DNA of 30,081 nt from Chara braunii (lineage: Eukaryota > Streptophyta > Charophyceae > Charales > Characeae): NCBI GenBank assembly GCA_003427395.1, contig BFEA01000001.1, positions 9,353,611 to 9,383,691 on the forward strand, in the 5' to 3' direction. The notes below the pieces were generated by a model, which did not search any database, had not been told where the DNA came from, and worked only from the letters and a program-made list of their open reading frames with translations. Position numbers and translations under genes: made by a program. This document shows positions 18,858 to 29,441 of the stretch, in pieces (position 1 is the stretch's first letter; each line of letters begins with the position of its first letter).

Positions 18858-19483
18858 TGTGACGCCCAACCTCACGCCCAGTGCAACTTCCTGATCGGAG
18901 TGGAGTGTGGGCCGGGAAGTGCGAAAAAAGGGTGTGCCAAGGATTTTTGGGGAAAGTGGGGGAGTCTTAAGGACATGAATGCAATTAGGCGAGTTTGGGG
19001 TGCGTGCCCCGGGGGGGGGGCTCACTGTTCGATGGGGCCGGGGCACGGTGGACGACGGTTTACGGGGAACTCCCTCCGTAGTGGGGGCGGTCCCGAAAAG
19101 TTAGGCCGTCAGGGGCCGCCACGTGGCGCAGGTCGCCGCGTGCCTGAGTTGGGCCTTCGGAAGTCCGGAGTTCTCTGTTCGCCGCTACGTCGGCAATTCA
19201 CACAAAACGTATTGGGCCAATATGGGGCTATGGCCGGCCACGGGACGACACAGAGTTGATGGTACGAGAGAAGAAGACGGAAAGGAGGGAAACTGGTGGT
19301 GATGACAATAAATCCCGAGTGGGTGAAGTAGTAGGTGTGGTCGGGGGAAGGGAAATCAGAGCACCGAGGGTCGCTAGAGGTGGCACAGTGGAATTCCCGC
19401 GGACATAGTCGGTTCTCCGTGTGACAGGGGTATCGCGTCCTTATGAGCTCGTTTACCAGAGTCCGAACTCCAAGATCGCGCCA
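18858..19483 (+). mobile_element. Possible LTR (solo or 5' LTR of a lost element)
   Basis: Starts TGTGACGCCC and ends GATCGCGCCA, directly followed by TGGTATCATCG (19484-19494), whose first eight bases match the iMet PBS. GC-rich, no gene. No second copy or target duplication was found. TGTGACGCCCA recurs at 21186 but the sequence then diverges. Tentative. Confidence 0.35.
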
Positions 19484-21177
19484 TGGTATCATCGTTGATG
19501 GGACAGCTCGGTCGGGATATCGTCACCGCGCACAAGCACGTGCAGGGCAGGCAGCCTCAGTGGCGCCTCATCGTGCTTGTACAGGATAACGGTCCTGTCG
19601 CGAATCTTTTTGGGTGTGCGAATCCACGCACGGGAATACGTGTAAGGGAGTGATTCGGATCGCGTTTACACATGTTCTCGCGCGGCGTTCGCAGGGCCAG
19701 ACTTCGGAAGTTTCGATCCTGCCAGATGCAACCATAGCACAACCCCCATTGTGAGATAAGCAAAAACGAAAACAAAAAAAATCGTTATCGGGGCCAGATT
19801 CCTATCCCATCTACAGCTGCATCAGGTGTGAGCAAAGATTTGATACAAACAAAAGCAAGGACGGGGGATTCTCAGCAAAAAGATAGACAAGTAGGCATAA
19901 CTTCCACACATCCATACATTCGATAATCATACATATAATGCAAGCGGGACGAACATAGCAAAGACAAGTGTGAACAAAAACCCAAGCTTAAAAAACTGAA
20001 ACGAAAGATAAAAACGGGCAAACCGCCCGGGACCGCAATCATAACGTATGTACACAGATGGAGAGGGGGAAGAGACAAAGAAACAGCAAATCCACGTCCA
20101 TCGACCTCAACTCTCTCCTCTTTCTCTCTCTCTCCGATGCGGACAGTCCGTCGTCACGCACCAACCCACGAAGTTATCACCACGCTTGGTCGTCCAGCAC
20201 CCGTCGGATTCGCCCGTGCCCACAGTCCGTCGTGGCCCACGTCAATCCCGCGCGTTCGGCACCAGCCCGTCGGATCGCCCAACTCCTACTCTACTCACCT
20301 CTTACTTCGCTCGTGTGCCGACCCTTCCTGATCGCGCAACCCCGAGCTTCCAAAAACGGGTTAAGAGAGTTGACTAATCGCGCAACAAAAATTTATAGCG
20401 TGCATGCATGCGCGGAGAACACGGAATTACCAAGACTTAGAGTGAAGATTAGAGAGGGAGCGCCTGCATTCTGTATGATCGAGCCGCGACGTGGGGGACG
20501 TAATCCTTCTTCACGTATCGATCCGAGCATGCAAACCGCGGCCTACGAAAATTTCAGCAAAAGAAAGAGAGGGAGTGCGGGAGAGACGGAGTGCAAGAAG
20601 AAAGATACAGTTACAATGGCGCCCGCCCAAAATTACAGTTACACATTCGATTAAGGGCGCCCACTAATTAGAGTACCGTTGCAGCCGCATGAAGAAGCGT
20701 GTAGACAAAAGGCGCCGTGCGGCAGGAAAAGTCCTAATTACTGAATTCCTAAATTCCTATCTAATGCGAAAAAGCAAAAAGCACAAATTCCAGAAGGAAA
20801 GTCCAAAATTCTGAGAGCCATCGGGGGGGGGGCTCGACAAAATTCGAAAAGGAAAGGTTCAAAAGAACGAAGCAATTTCCCGCGCAGTGTCCGCGCCCAA
20901 AAGGTCAAAACCGAAATGAAAGAACGACGTCAACATTTATTATTCGTGCGCATGGTGGCACGCCAGACATCCATCCGACCAATCTCTCAACCGGTCGTCC
21001 CAGGACACACCCAGCTCCGACCCCAGTCATCCGACAAGAAGCGACGAAAAAGACGAAAAAGCAAGGGTACCGATGCAATTTTCCACCGATCCCGAGTTCC
21101 CGTAATTGGCCCAATCTTCCCAGCTTAGGATCCCTCGTTGCAACCATGCAGAAAATCGCACGTTACAGAAAGTGGTT
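19484..21177. other. No supported gene
   Basis: The largest ORF (20058-20654, plus, 198 codons) is rich in S, R and P, has no domain I recognise, and overlaps CT-rich and repeat-like DNA. CCGTCGGATCGCCC-like phrases repeat near 20195 and 20267. I treat the stretch as non-coding, with the ORF unresolved. Confidence 0.5.
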
Positions 21178-21193
21178 CGTCACATATGTGACG
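21178..21193. repeat. 16-bp perfect palindrome
   Basis: CGTCACATATGTGACG, self-complementary. Its right half with the next bases gives TGTGACGCCC, as at 18858. Its left half read on the minus strand gives TGTGACGAACC, an LTR-like start facing the other way. Confidence 0.9.
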
Positions 21194-21212
21194 CCCAGGG
21201 GGTTCCAATATT

Positions 21213-21267
21213 AGCAAGCTCTTGCTTGCTTTTTGACACGTGTCGATTTCTCTAATTGATCGACACG
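21213..21267. repeat. Two adjacent perfect hairpins
   Basis: AGCAAGC/GCTTGCT (21213-21219, 21224-21230), followed by T5, then CGTGTCGAT/ATCGACACG (21239-21247, 21259-21267). Confidence 0.8.
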
Positions 21268-21834
21268 CGGAGCAATCCTCGGTATGCCACTTACCGTTCG
21301 ATTGCGTGTGGACGTCATCCAACGTGGCAACTCTGCTCTTCTACTAGTTCCTCTGATTGGGCTCTTCGACGATCCAAGGACAGGATATTTCTCGTGCCGT
21401 TGCCGCGACATGTGTCCATTACCGCTGCATCACTAATTAACCGGAAGGGGGAAGGGAAGGCGATACGCGTATGAGGGAGGGCGGGGCGGCTCCATCGCAA
21501 GCTCGGGTATGAAGCGCCCGATCGCAGTGAGGTCATATGGAAGTTCTTTAAAACGGACAATGCAATGGAAGCGGGGGAANCTCTGGCCGCTGCGGGAAAG
21601 GGAAGCGAGGTAGTCTGGGTAAAGGGATACGAGGGTTCGGAGGACGTCTGTGCGGAACCGATCATGGTTCTCGCACGCGGGGAAGGTCCCTGTAACGATG
21701 CAGTAAACCTCTATATGGTTACGGCCTCGCCACGCGGCGCTAAGGAGCAGAACGTGGAGGGAGTAATCGGGGACAGCACACCGAACGGAGGGGTGGGGGT
21801 GGACAGTCTGTTCTAGGTGGGCGGAGTAAAAATG
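21268..21834. other. No supported gene; 3' flank of element B
   Basis: The 3' UTR and LTR of B should lie here or further left. I could not place a PPT or LTR start. One N at 21580. Confidence 0.4.
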
Positions 21835-23025
21835 TCAGAAGGTGGCGATGGGGAAGGGATTACGGGGGTAGACGACTCGATGGAAATACAGATTGAAAGA
21901 AAGATAACTAAGGGGATGGTGGTATATGGATCGGGGACGAAGGGCTAAGCCCCTCATTAACACGTTAACGAATTGGGGGACGGCCGGAGGCGGAGGGGGT
22001 TGTGGATCGGGATCGGGATCGGCGCCTTCTCGTCGCGGCTCCCGAGGTCGTGGCAGCAAGGTCCCCATGTTCCGGCTTGGGCGGCTCGGGATCCTTGAAA
22101 GGATCGTTCGGTGTGGGATCGATCGCCAACCGCTTTCCTTCCTCGATCTCTTTCTTGCGCTGCGCAGCCACTCGAGCTCGTCGTGCGTCGGCCCCTGGTC
22201 GTCCCCGTTTTCCACTTCTTCGTCGTCTTCCTCCTCCTCACTTTGCTCGCCCTCGCTATATTCGTTGTAGGCCTCTCCCTCTTCCTTCGAAGTTTCCTCC
22301 TCTGGGTCTTCTTCTTCTTCTTCTTCTTCTTCTTCTTCAGCTTCCACCGACTCTTCTTCCTCGTCCTCGGCCACTCGGGCCGCTGCTTCCCCGACTTCTC
22401 TCCTCAATTCTACTTTCGATTCCTCTTCGGCCCCCTCTTCTGCTCTCAACGCCGCCCACTCGAACGCCATTGGTTGCCAAAAGAAGCGGGGATTAGTCAG
22501 GCTGTGGACGTCCAGGTACTCGCTACGGGAGGGGAAACGGTCGTCCGCCCAGCGCTCCTCGATACAGGCCGACCACTAGAGGCTCAAGGCGAGAGTTCTT
22601 GAGAGGGTATGTGGCACGGGTTCTTCGTCGCTCTGAAAGACGATGTCGAGAGGGAGTTCGTCGGCCAATCGCACGATCACGATCGAAAGTTCAGGCACGA
22701 TCTGTGATCGGTTTCCCCGATCCACTGCTCCAAAGATGAATCCTAGAAGATCTCCCGCCACGTTGGTTCTCCACGCCTGAATGACGAGCAACTCCACAAT
22801 CTCCAACGCGGGCCTCTGATCACCTTCCCACGTCCAGTTCAGATCCACTCGTAGCAGGCAAAACGAGAGCTCGACAACTTCTGCACGCCACAGCCTCCAA
22901 CGGTCCGGATCAACGATGGGTACTGTTAGTGGTTCCAGACGGAAGGAGAGACGAGGGTAGTGAGAGGACTGCCAGAAGATGGGGAAGAGAGAGGGAGGAG
23001 AGAACGAGATCGGTGCGTGGCTCAT
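21835..23025 (-). CDS. Accessory ORF 2 of element B, one in-frame TAG; unknown function
   Basis: ATG at 23025; 149 codons to TAG (22578-22576), 35 more open codons, then 211 codons from ATG 22470 to TGA 21837-21835, all in one frame. The 35 codons after the stop look like ordinary protein (W, F, Y, R, D), so this was probably one 396-codon frame. The first part is folded-looking, with Trp- and Leu-rich strands (LWRAEVVELSFCLLRVDLNWTW). The second half has a strongly acidic tract with ten or more Glu in a row encoded by a (GAA)n repeat, a basic patch (RSARKRSRK), and a Pro-rich DPDPDP/PPPPP stretch. I recognise no family. No transmembrane segment clearly marks it as Env. Confidence 0.6.
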
Positions 23026-23504
23026 CTACGCGGCTGGAAGGGAGCAAGTTTTGGGAGGACGACAGGTGGCTCGCGTAGCGTCGTGCGCAGCGTGTTGACT
23101 TCGATGTCGTCGACAGGGTAGCACTCGTCACCGTGCCTTGTGAGCCGTCGATCCCAATCAGTGGCCAGATCGCGACTCCACCGGTACAAGGTGTTTTTGA
23201 TGGCGGCTTGCCGCGCCGGATCGAAGGCGGTGATGTCGCCGCTGAAGACCACCACGGTAGACACGTGGCTGATTTCTGGGGCTGCTCGCCGTTGGAACCC
23301 CGTTGCCTCGGCTAGCACCACTACCTGGGGATTGCTCGTGAATCGGAACTCTGCCGCGCCGTATACACCTGCAGTGCAGAAGAATTGCGCAAGGCGCATA
23401 AAGTCGGGGCTGATCCGTGGATGATGCACTTGGCCGATGGTTGAGATCTCTCCCCGTGGCATCAGCAACTGATCACTGAAAGCTCGCTTGATGGCGAAAC
23501 TCAT
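23022..23504 (-). CDS. Accessory ORF 1 of element B; unknown function
   Basis: 160 codons, ATG at 23504, 160 bases after the integrase stop. Its TGA overlaps the ATG of the next ORF (ATGA at 23025-23022), so reinitiation or an ancestral single frame split by an indel are both possible. The composition looks like a soluble folded protein (FMRLAQFFCTAGVYGAAEF, VVVLAEATGF, LYRWSRDLATDWDRRL). No motif I can name. It follows pol on the same strand, the position of env-like or other extra ORFs in some plant gypsy elements. Confidence 0.6.
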   Translation of the reverse strand: MSFAIKRAFSDQLLMPRGEISTIGQVHHPRISPDFMRLAQFFCTAGVYGAAEFRFTSNPQVVVLAEATGFQRRAAPEISHVSTVVVFSGDITAFDPARQAAIKNTLYRWSRDLATDWDRRLTRHGDECYPVDDIEVNTLRTTLREPPVVLPKLAPFQPRR

Positions 23505-23664
23505 GGCGATGGCGGGGGCGACGGTGTTGCAGAGAGGGAACAGGAAAGAGAGGGAGATGGCGAGGAGTCAGAGCCGCCGTCGTCGGCTTCCTCAGAAAGA
23601 GAGATTGAGGGAGAAGGAGACGAAGAAGAGGGGAGAGGGCGAAGATAGGACACGTGGCGTGTGA
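23505..23664 (-). other. Spacer between integrase and accessory ORF 1
   Basis: Purine-rich GAGAGGGAGA phrases on the plus strand. No ORF. Confidence 0.5.
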
Positions 23665-24723
23665 TCAGACGAGCCGATGACTGCCAGAGACTTCAGAGGC
23701 GAGACACACGGTGTCCACGCCGTTGGGGCCGAGCTCGATCACGCAATACCGCCCGAAGAATCGTGGCGCTAGCTTACCCTGGCGAACACATTTCCTCACC
23801 TGCACCACGTCCCCCAATTTGTATTGGGGCCGCGGACCCGCATTCCCATTTCGGGCCTCGTAGCTCCGGACCTGTCGGCCCTGGGCTAGTTCGGTCATTT
23901 TCTGTCGCTTTCGGGCTAGCCTGGGCAACGACCGTTCCATTAACTCTAGGTGTCGTTTGGCCTTGTCCCGAGTCGTGGCCCTGGTGGGCCGTCGGTTCAA
24001 TGTAGACTCATCCGGGAGGCTTGGTATCGAAACGCAAGCGACACTATTGGTCCTTAATTGGAAAGGGCTCAGCCCTGTCGATTCGTGGGGCGTTCCGCGA
24101 TGGACCGCCAGGATGTGATCGGCGATATCGGGCCAGGGTCTCGGATCCCGTGCCGCGATGTTTCGTCGCAACGCTGTCTTTATCACCCAGTTAGCGTTTT
24201 CGACCAGCCCATTGGATTGTGACATATGGGGTGCAGTGTTACGTATGGCGACGCCATGTAGGACCAGATTCCTTAACACTTCTCCCCTGAATTCATCCGT
24301 ATCCTGATGTATCCCGAGGAAACGCTTGACATACCGTGCGATGTCCGTGGCTTGCCGTGTGCGACAAGGATACGCTTCGATCCATTTCGAGAAATGGTCG
24401 GCAAATACCAATAGGACTGAATATTCGCAACTATTAGGGTCAGGGGGCACCACTATGTCGGTAGTGTCCATACTCACTCTTTGAAATGGCCGTTCAACAA
24501 CCGTGGGCACTATCGATCTTAGTGGTTGAATCAGCGTCTTGTCAGCGGCGCAGACTTCACAGTTGGCGACAATGTATTTCACATCATCGCGGATATTGGA
24601 CCAATACCACTCATTTTTGTCGATAGCGGACTCCGTGATTCGTACGGCAAAATGGGCCGCAGTTTCCTTGTGGGTTGTCTTAACCAGTCGTGTCGCATGA
24701 ACGGATGCGGCACTACCATCCAA
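23665..24723 (-). pseudogene. Integrase of element B
   Basis: 352 open codons. Zinc-binding region is partly eroded (THKETAAHF, EWYWSNIRDDVKYIVANCEVC). Core: SMDTTDIV (first Asp), FADHFSKWIEAYP, a shortened DTDEFRGEVLRNLV segment, and SQSNGLVEN (catalytic Glu). C-terminal module: YKLGDVVQVRK and PRFFGRYCVIE (GPY/F-like). No chromodomain. A frameshift (24650-24690 region) separates it from the upstream linker frame. It inserts element cDNA into chromosomes. Ends TGA at 23667-23665. Confidence 0.88.
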
Positions 24724-25082
24724 ATCCCACTGCCGTCCATTTTCCGTTTTTCTAATCTACCCTCTATCCATCGATAATCCCGAGCACTTTTGTTGGCCCT
24801 CCTTCGATCTTCCTTGGTGAAATCCTGGAGGGGGTTACCTACTAGGGTGGCAATTAAGGCAATATCCGTCCATACTTCGACCCTTCTAAACTTCCGGGTT
24901 TTTTCCAATCCTTCTGACGTGGCATCCAAAAAGCAAGCCTCGGTCGGAAGCTTGTCGGTCCGACACAAGGGGCACAACCATGGTTTACTATCGTTTCTGT
25001 ATTGGATGCACGAGCCATGGGCTCGTGCAACACACTGTCGGCAATCTATCCAATCCGCATACCCTTCCCCGTTAGGACGCAT
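24691..25082 (-). pseudogene. PHD-like zinc finger and RNase H-integrase linker of element B
   Basis: Minus frame from 25082. Residues 10-40 read WIDCRQC-x4-H-x2-C ... WLCPLC, giving Cys-x2-Cys, His-x2-Cys and Cys-x2-Cys with the Trp before the last pair, as in PHD fingers. That is six of eight zinc ligands; the first Cys pair is not visible upstream. The frame then gives the standard linker between RNase H and integrase (VEVWTDIALIATLVG, RRRANKSARDYRWIEGRLEKRKMDG, VVPHPFMRHD). PHD fingers commonly read histone H3 tails, and here one could steer integration (inference). A RING or other treble-clef finger is the alternative. Confidence 0.65.
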
Positions 25083-25296
25083 GGAGACCGCCTATACGCG
25101 AGAGAGAGTTTCGCAAAAGTATCAAAATTTGTCAGGAAGGGAGAGGAGAGATGAGGAGGAAGGGGGAGAAATAGGGGTAGTGGGTTTACCTCCATCACCC
25201 ATCGCCACCATTTTGCTTCTTGCCATGTGGGAGAACTGCCACTTGTCCGTATTTCGGCTCGTTGGTCAAGTCCAGCTCTTTCCACGGTGTAATTTC
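25083..25296 (-). other. Interrupted stretch between RNase H and PHD-like module
   Basis: Stops in all frames. On the minus strand it holds GGAG/GTAAAC (at 25189), a pyrimidine-rich body, and GCGTATAG (to 25092), a GT-AG pair 98 nt apart. The phase does not restore one frame as the sequence stands, so a fossil intron is only a possibility. Confidence 0.35.
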
Positions 25297-27297
25297 CTAG
25301 CGCTTTGGTACCTTGACAGGTCGGTGTAGACATGTCAGCCCGTCCGCGTTGTCGTGCCGCTCTGTCTTTCGATGGACGATATCGAAGTCGTATTCTTGTA
25401 GTCGCACCGCCCAACGGCCAATCATGCCCATGTAGTTGGTGAGTTTCTTCAGCGCTAGCAGAGGCTCATGATCCGTTACGAGGCGAAACTTCTGTCCGTA
25501 GAGATACGGATGGAAGCGCTGGATTCCCCAAACTATCGCATAGCACTCGCCTTGAGGTGCGGAGTCGTTTCTTCGTTCGTCCGGTACGGTTCGAGACGCG
25601 TACTCGATGAAGTGTTCGCGACCATCGTTCCCCTTCTGTGCTAGAATAGCGAAAATAGCTTCCGGTTGCCAGTCCGTGATGAGAATGAACTGCTTCGAGG
25701 GGTCCGGCCGAATCAAAATAGGGGCCGTTGCCAGAGCGTCTTTGAGGGTTGCAAAGGTCTGCTGGCACTCCGCGTCCCAACTGAGAGGTTGGTCCCTCCG
25801 TAACATGTTCGTTAGCGGTTGTGCAATCACGGCAAAGCCCTTGATGAAGCGCCGGTAGTACGACGCCAGCCCCAAGAAGGCTCGAACCTNNGTCAGTGAT
25901 GTGGNAACCGGGGCTTCCTTCACCGCCGCAACTTTTCTCGAGTCCGGCCGCAATCCTCCACATCTCACGACGTAGCCTAAGAACAAAATTTCCGAGAGGA
26001 AAAATTCGCTTTTCTCGAGCGCAATCTTAAACCCAGCATCTCTCAGTGCGCCCAATGTCCACTCAATGTGTTGCGCGTGTCCGTGATAGGTCTCCGAATA
26101 GACCAGGATGTCGTCCATGTACACGATCACACAAAAGTTGATCATCCCTTGCGTCAGCCGTATCTTGTTGATGAAATTCTGAAACGTCATGTTCATCGCT
26201 CGCTGAAACGTGGCAGGCGCATTGCAAATCCCCATCGGACACCGAACCCACTGCCACGTGCCCTCAAACAACACAAAGGCCGTTTTCGGTCAATCTTCTT
26301 CCCTTACCAGAATATGATGGAAGCTATTTCGAATATCAAACTTGCTGAAATAATTAGCGCACCCAATCGCATCCAACAAATCATCAATCCGGGGGAGGGG
26401 ATACACATCTTTGATCGTGATTTCATTCAGCTTGCGATAATCAATGCAAATGCGAATCGCCCCGTTTTTCTTCGGCACTAATACTACGGGAAAGGACCAC
26501 GGTCCGGTAGTGGGTTCAATCCAACCACTAGCTTCGAATTCTTGAATTCGTTCGAGAGCCTTTTTGTGTTCAATCAAGGAATAGTGATAAGGTTTGCAAT
26601 GAATCGGGAAGTGATTTCTTGTCTGAATTTCATGTTGGATTACTAACGACAACCCGATGTCAGTGTCTGACACACTAATTGCTCTTTGGTATTCCGTTAG
26701 AATATCCGCAATCACCCGGTGGATTTCATCCAGCACATATTGTGGAACGTGCAGTTCAAAAAGTTGGTCGCAGATCCGAACGTCAATCTGTTTCGTGTTC
26801 GCCTGTTTTGTCAAGTCGGGTGGAGGCGCCGAGATGAATGAATGATCCGATCGCCAGGAGAACACTGTGGCCATCATCTGATCATCTTCTTCTCGGATTG
26901 CCACGTGCCCTTCCGGGGTAATCCCTTCGCAGACATCCTGCCATGGCACTTCCTTAGTTGCAATCTTTATCCCCAGTCCGTTTGTTTCTGCTTCAAAACG
27001 CCCAGGGGGTTCCAGAGAGCTTGTTTCCGCCCCCAAGCGTAACAATCTCACTTCTTTAGCCGATGTTAGTAAAGACCTAGGTAGTTCCGTAATGTCGCAA
27101 TAATGTTTTTTGTCGCTATACCTGGCGAGGAGAGGGGTGATCCCTTCGTACAGAGTTTGAGGGGGTTCCAAAGAGTCGACCATCCTCGAAATCTGCATGA
27201 GGGGCTCTCCCAAGATCATCGCCTTGGTCCTTTGAATTTTTCGGCTGGTCAGTTGCATCGTTCTCGCTATCGTTTTGGGCGGCGGGTAGTAAACGCG
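25297..27297 (-). pseudogene. Reverse transcriptase and RNase H of element B
   Basis: One frame from 27297 to TAG 25299-25297, with a single TGA at 26292-26290 where RT normally has Arg (REED-stop-PKTAF). RT: GWIEPTTGPWSFPVVLVPKK, CIDYRKLN, YFSKFDIRNSFHHI (catalytic Asp), CPMGICNAPATFQRAMN, and an intact VYMDDILVYSE (box at 26121-26110). RNase H: ITDWQPEAI, GECYAIVWGIQRFHPYLYG, LVTDHEPL and HDNADGLTCL, so the D-E-D-D set is present. Three Ns (25890, 25891, 25905) fall in the connection region. Catalytically the best preserved part of the window. Confidence 0.93.
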
Positions 27298-27843
27298 TTA
27301 TCGTACCAATTTCAAGATCTCCGGATCATCTTCGTCACTGCTTTCCGCATCATCAGTTGATGGCTTCCCTTCTGCGGGTTCGTCCCAGGAGATCATGCGG
27401 AGAGTCCCTGCCATCATCGGCGAAACCCGCGGAACCGCGTTAATAGTAGTGCGAAGGGTCAATCGCATGGGCACAGCGTAGGGTTTTCCTCCTGTATTTC
27501 GGAGGACGATCGATCGTCGTTCGAAATCCAGGTTTGCTCGTAACGCCACAAGAGCGGGAAGTCCGAAAAGAACGTCGTACGTATTAACATCTAGTACTAT
27601 GACATCCCCAAGCGCGTGTACTTTTCCTAATCGGAAGGCGACGTTGGTCATTCTCCCCATAGTTTTAATATTTTTCTCATCTGCCGAAACGAGCTGATCT
27701 TTCTCGGTGAGCATATCAGATCGTTTTTCCTGCCTGCCCTTTCGACCACTCTCAGTGAAATAGCCAACACAGCTGCTCCTGAGTCTATAATGGCGTTGTA
27801 AGGAATTCCCCAAATTTTTATATCGCACTCTTCGTATTTCCAC
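27298..27843 (-). pseudogene. Protease of element B (C-terminal part) and pol N-terminus
   Basis: The active site DSGA (27785-27774, in IIDSGAAVLAIS) is read in the gag frame. After a shift near 27730 this frame gives KVHALGDVIVLDVNTYDVLFGLPALVALRANLDF, the flap and C-terminal part of a retropepsin (LFGLPAL matches the ILGMPWL position). It ends in an acidic DDAESSDEDD segment and a TAA at 27300-27298, beyond which the RT frame continues directly (RVYYPPPKT). The protease cleaves the Gag-Pol precursor. Confidence 0.85.
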
Positions 27844-29441
27844 GGAATGGGTTTAATCCGTAGGAAATGATCGTCTTTCTGAATTAATCCTATCNGTATC
27901 GGATCCGGAGTGCTTGTTGGGTTTTCTTTCGGCGCGGGGCCTTTGGCTTTTACGTTCGGTGCTCGGACGAGAGCGAATCGCTTTCGATTCGCTTTAGAGT
28001 GATGCAACATTCGCTCGTTGGCTTGCTCGGAGATCGAGAGTAGATGACCGATCCGAAGGGGAATCCGATGGTCCAAGGCTCGGATGATGTTTAGTACATC
28101 GATCTCTCCTGTGACGAAGGTGGGTCCTCCCGACTCCATTTCTCCTAAGGACGGTCGCCACTCCGCCACCTCTTTCGGTTCTGGCGCTGGTCTGATTGTT
28201 CCGATCATTCCTAGCCCCGGATATCCCAACGACACATACTGATCTAGCGGAATTAGCTCGGCGGCCTCTTCCGTGGTGGCCAAGGCACTTCCGCCACCCT
28301 CTACTTCTTCCATCAAGGCTCCGACTCGTCCTGGTCCGTTGGCGATGGGGGCCGCAACCATAGGTGCGACTCCGATCCGCTGTTGTGGGGGTTGGTGGGG
28401 GCAATCACGGGCTAGATGTCCGGGCTGATGACAGGCGTACCAAACATTCAGATTGTTCGCAGCTCCTCCGAGAGCAGGGGCGGGGGCTAATCCTTGTTGC
28501 ATCGGAGGGGCACGCACCGCAATAGGTCGCATGTTCCTCATCATGGCTTCCAACCGAGCATTGTGTTGTCGCTGCTCCTTTTTGCTTTCTTGGATCAAAC
28601 TAATCAAAGTTTTCGTTAGTTCGAAAATGGCCGCCGATTCGTTTGACCGTACAGGAGCCTCTACCGGCGGCGGGGGTAATGCCCTGACGGGCGGGGGCAT
28701 CATAGGAGCAGAGATGCTCGGAGTCTCACTTAGGATTACTCGTTTGGGGCCTATCTGTTCCATATAGGTCACAGGTCCTGATACAAACCCCATGTTTTTT
28801 AATTTTTTTTGTAAAGCAGCCATCTCTGCTCTTGCTCGAGCGAGCTCGGTCGAATCTCCGTCTCTAGGGTAATCTTCTCCTTTTAGGAAGTTCGCCGCGA
28901 ACTTCCGTTCCATTTCTTCCGCAACAGCCATAATTTGTTGTAGTGTATGGGTGATGGGGGAAAAATGCTTTCGCAACTTAGCCCTTATTGTTCGACTGCG
29001 GAGTCCATCAATGATCTGATCTCTCCTTACTTGCTCACCTCGCTCAGTTTTTGAGAACATTCTGTAGAACAGGTTTCGATATTCCACAACGGATTCGAGC
29101 GGTTTTTGCACTCGGTCCTTGATCATGTACAACGCTTGCGCGGGGTGGACATAATCAAATCGATTCATGAAATCCCGTTCGAAGGTCGGGAGATCCACTC
29201 ATACATAGGTACTATACCAATGATGAGTGTCTCCTCCCATTCGAGCCGGAATGTTGATCTGTGCTTCGTGATCATCGTACTGATGTGCTCTAAGCGTGGC
29301 CAGCCATGCTACTGTGAGATGGTGCGCCAGATCAAATAGATAGAGATTTGGTGGCGACATGGGAGCTCGTGCACGTTGGGCAGGTTGATTAGGTAGATTA
29401 ACATTTTGTTGCGGAACTGGATTTTGCACGTTGGCAGCCAT
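27648..29441 (-). pseudogene. gag of element B, running into protease
   Basis: I take ATG 29441 (MAANVQNPVP) as start. A TGA at 29201-29199 interrupts, and the same frame continues at 29198. Gag domain: LFDLAHHLTVAWLATLRAH, VDLPTFERDFMNRFDYV, ALYMIKDRVQKPLESVVEYRNLF, then a coiled segment and a Pro-rich stretch. The zinc knuckle YACHQPGHLARDC has Trp (TGG) where the first Cys belongs. After a long linker the frame reaches the protease active site DSGA. One N at 27895. Confidence 0.88.

Larger units (their letters stand above)
21835..29441 (-). mobile_element. Element B: Ty3/gypsy retrotransposon with accessory ORFs
   Basis: Minus-strand order: gag (29441-27900 region), protease, RT, RNase H, PHD-like/linker, integrase (to 23665), then accessory ORFs. 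Pol order is gypsy-type. There is no chromodomain after integrase. Most lesions are single stops in an otherwise continuous frame plus a few frameshifts, so decay is moderate. LTRs, PBS and PPT were not identified; the right LTR may lie beyond the window. Confidence 0.88.

Noticed and set aside
20058-20654. 198-codon plus-strand ORF
   Set aside because: No domain, Ser/Arg/Pro-rich, and no neighbouring coding context. Kept only as unresolved.
22002-22602. Two plus-strand ORFs of about 163 codons opposite the accessory block
   Set aside because: Leu/Phe and Pro/Arg runs are mirror images of the Glu-rich minus frame. The minus frame continues pol orientation.
25092-25189. Functional intron upstream of the PHD-like module
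   Set aside because: GT-AG ends are present, but splicing does not restore a common frame and stops lie on both sides. Kept only as a possible fossil.
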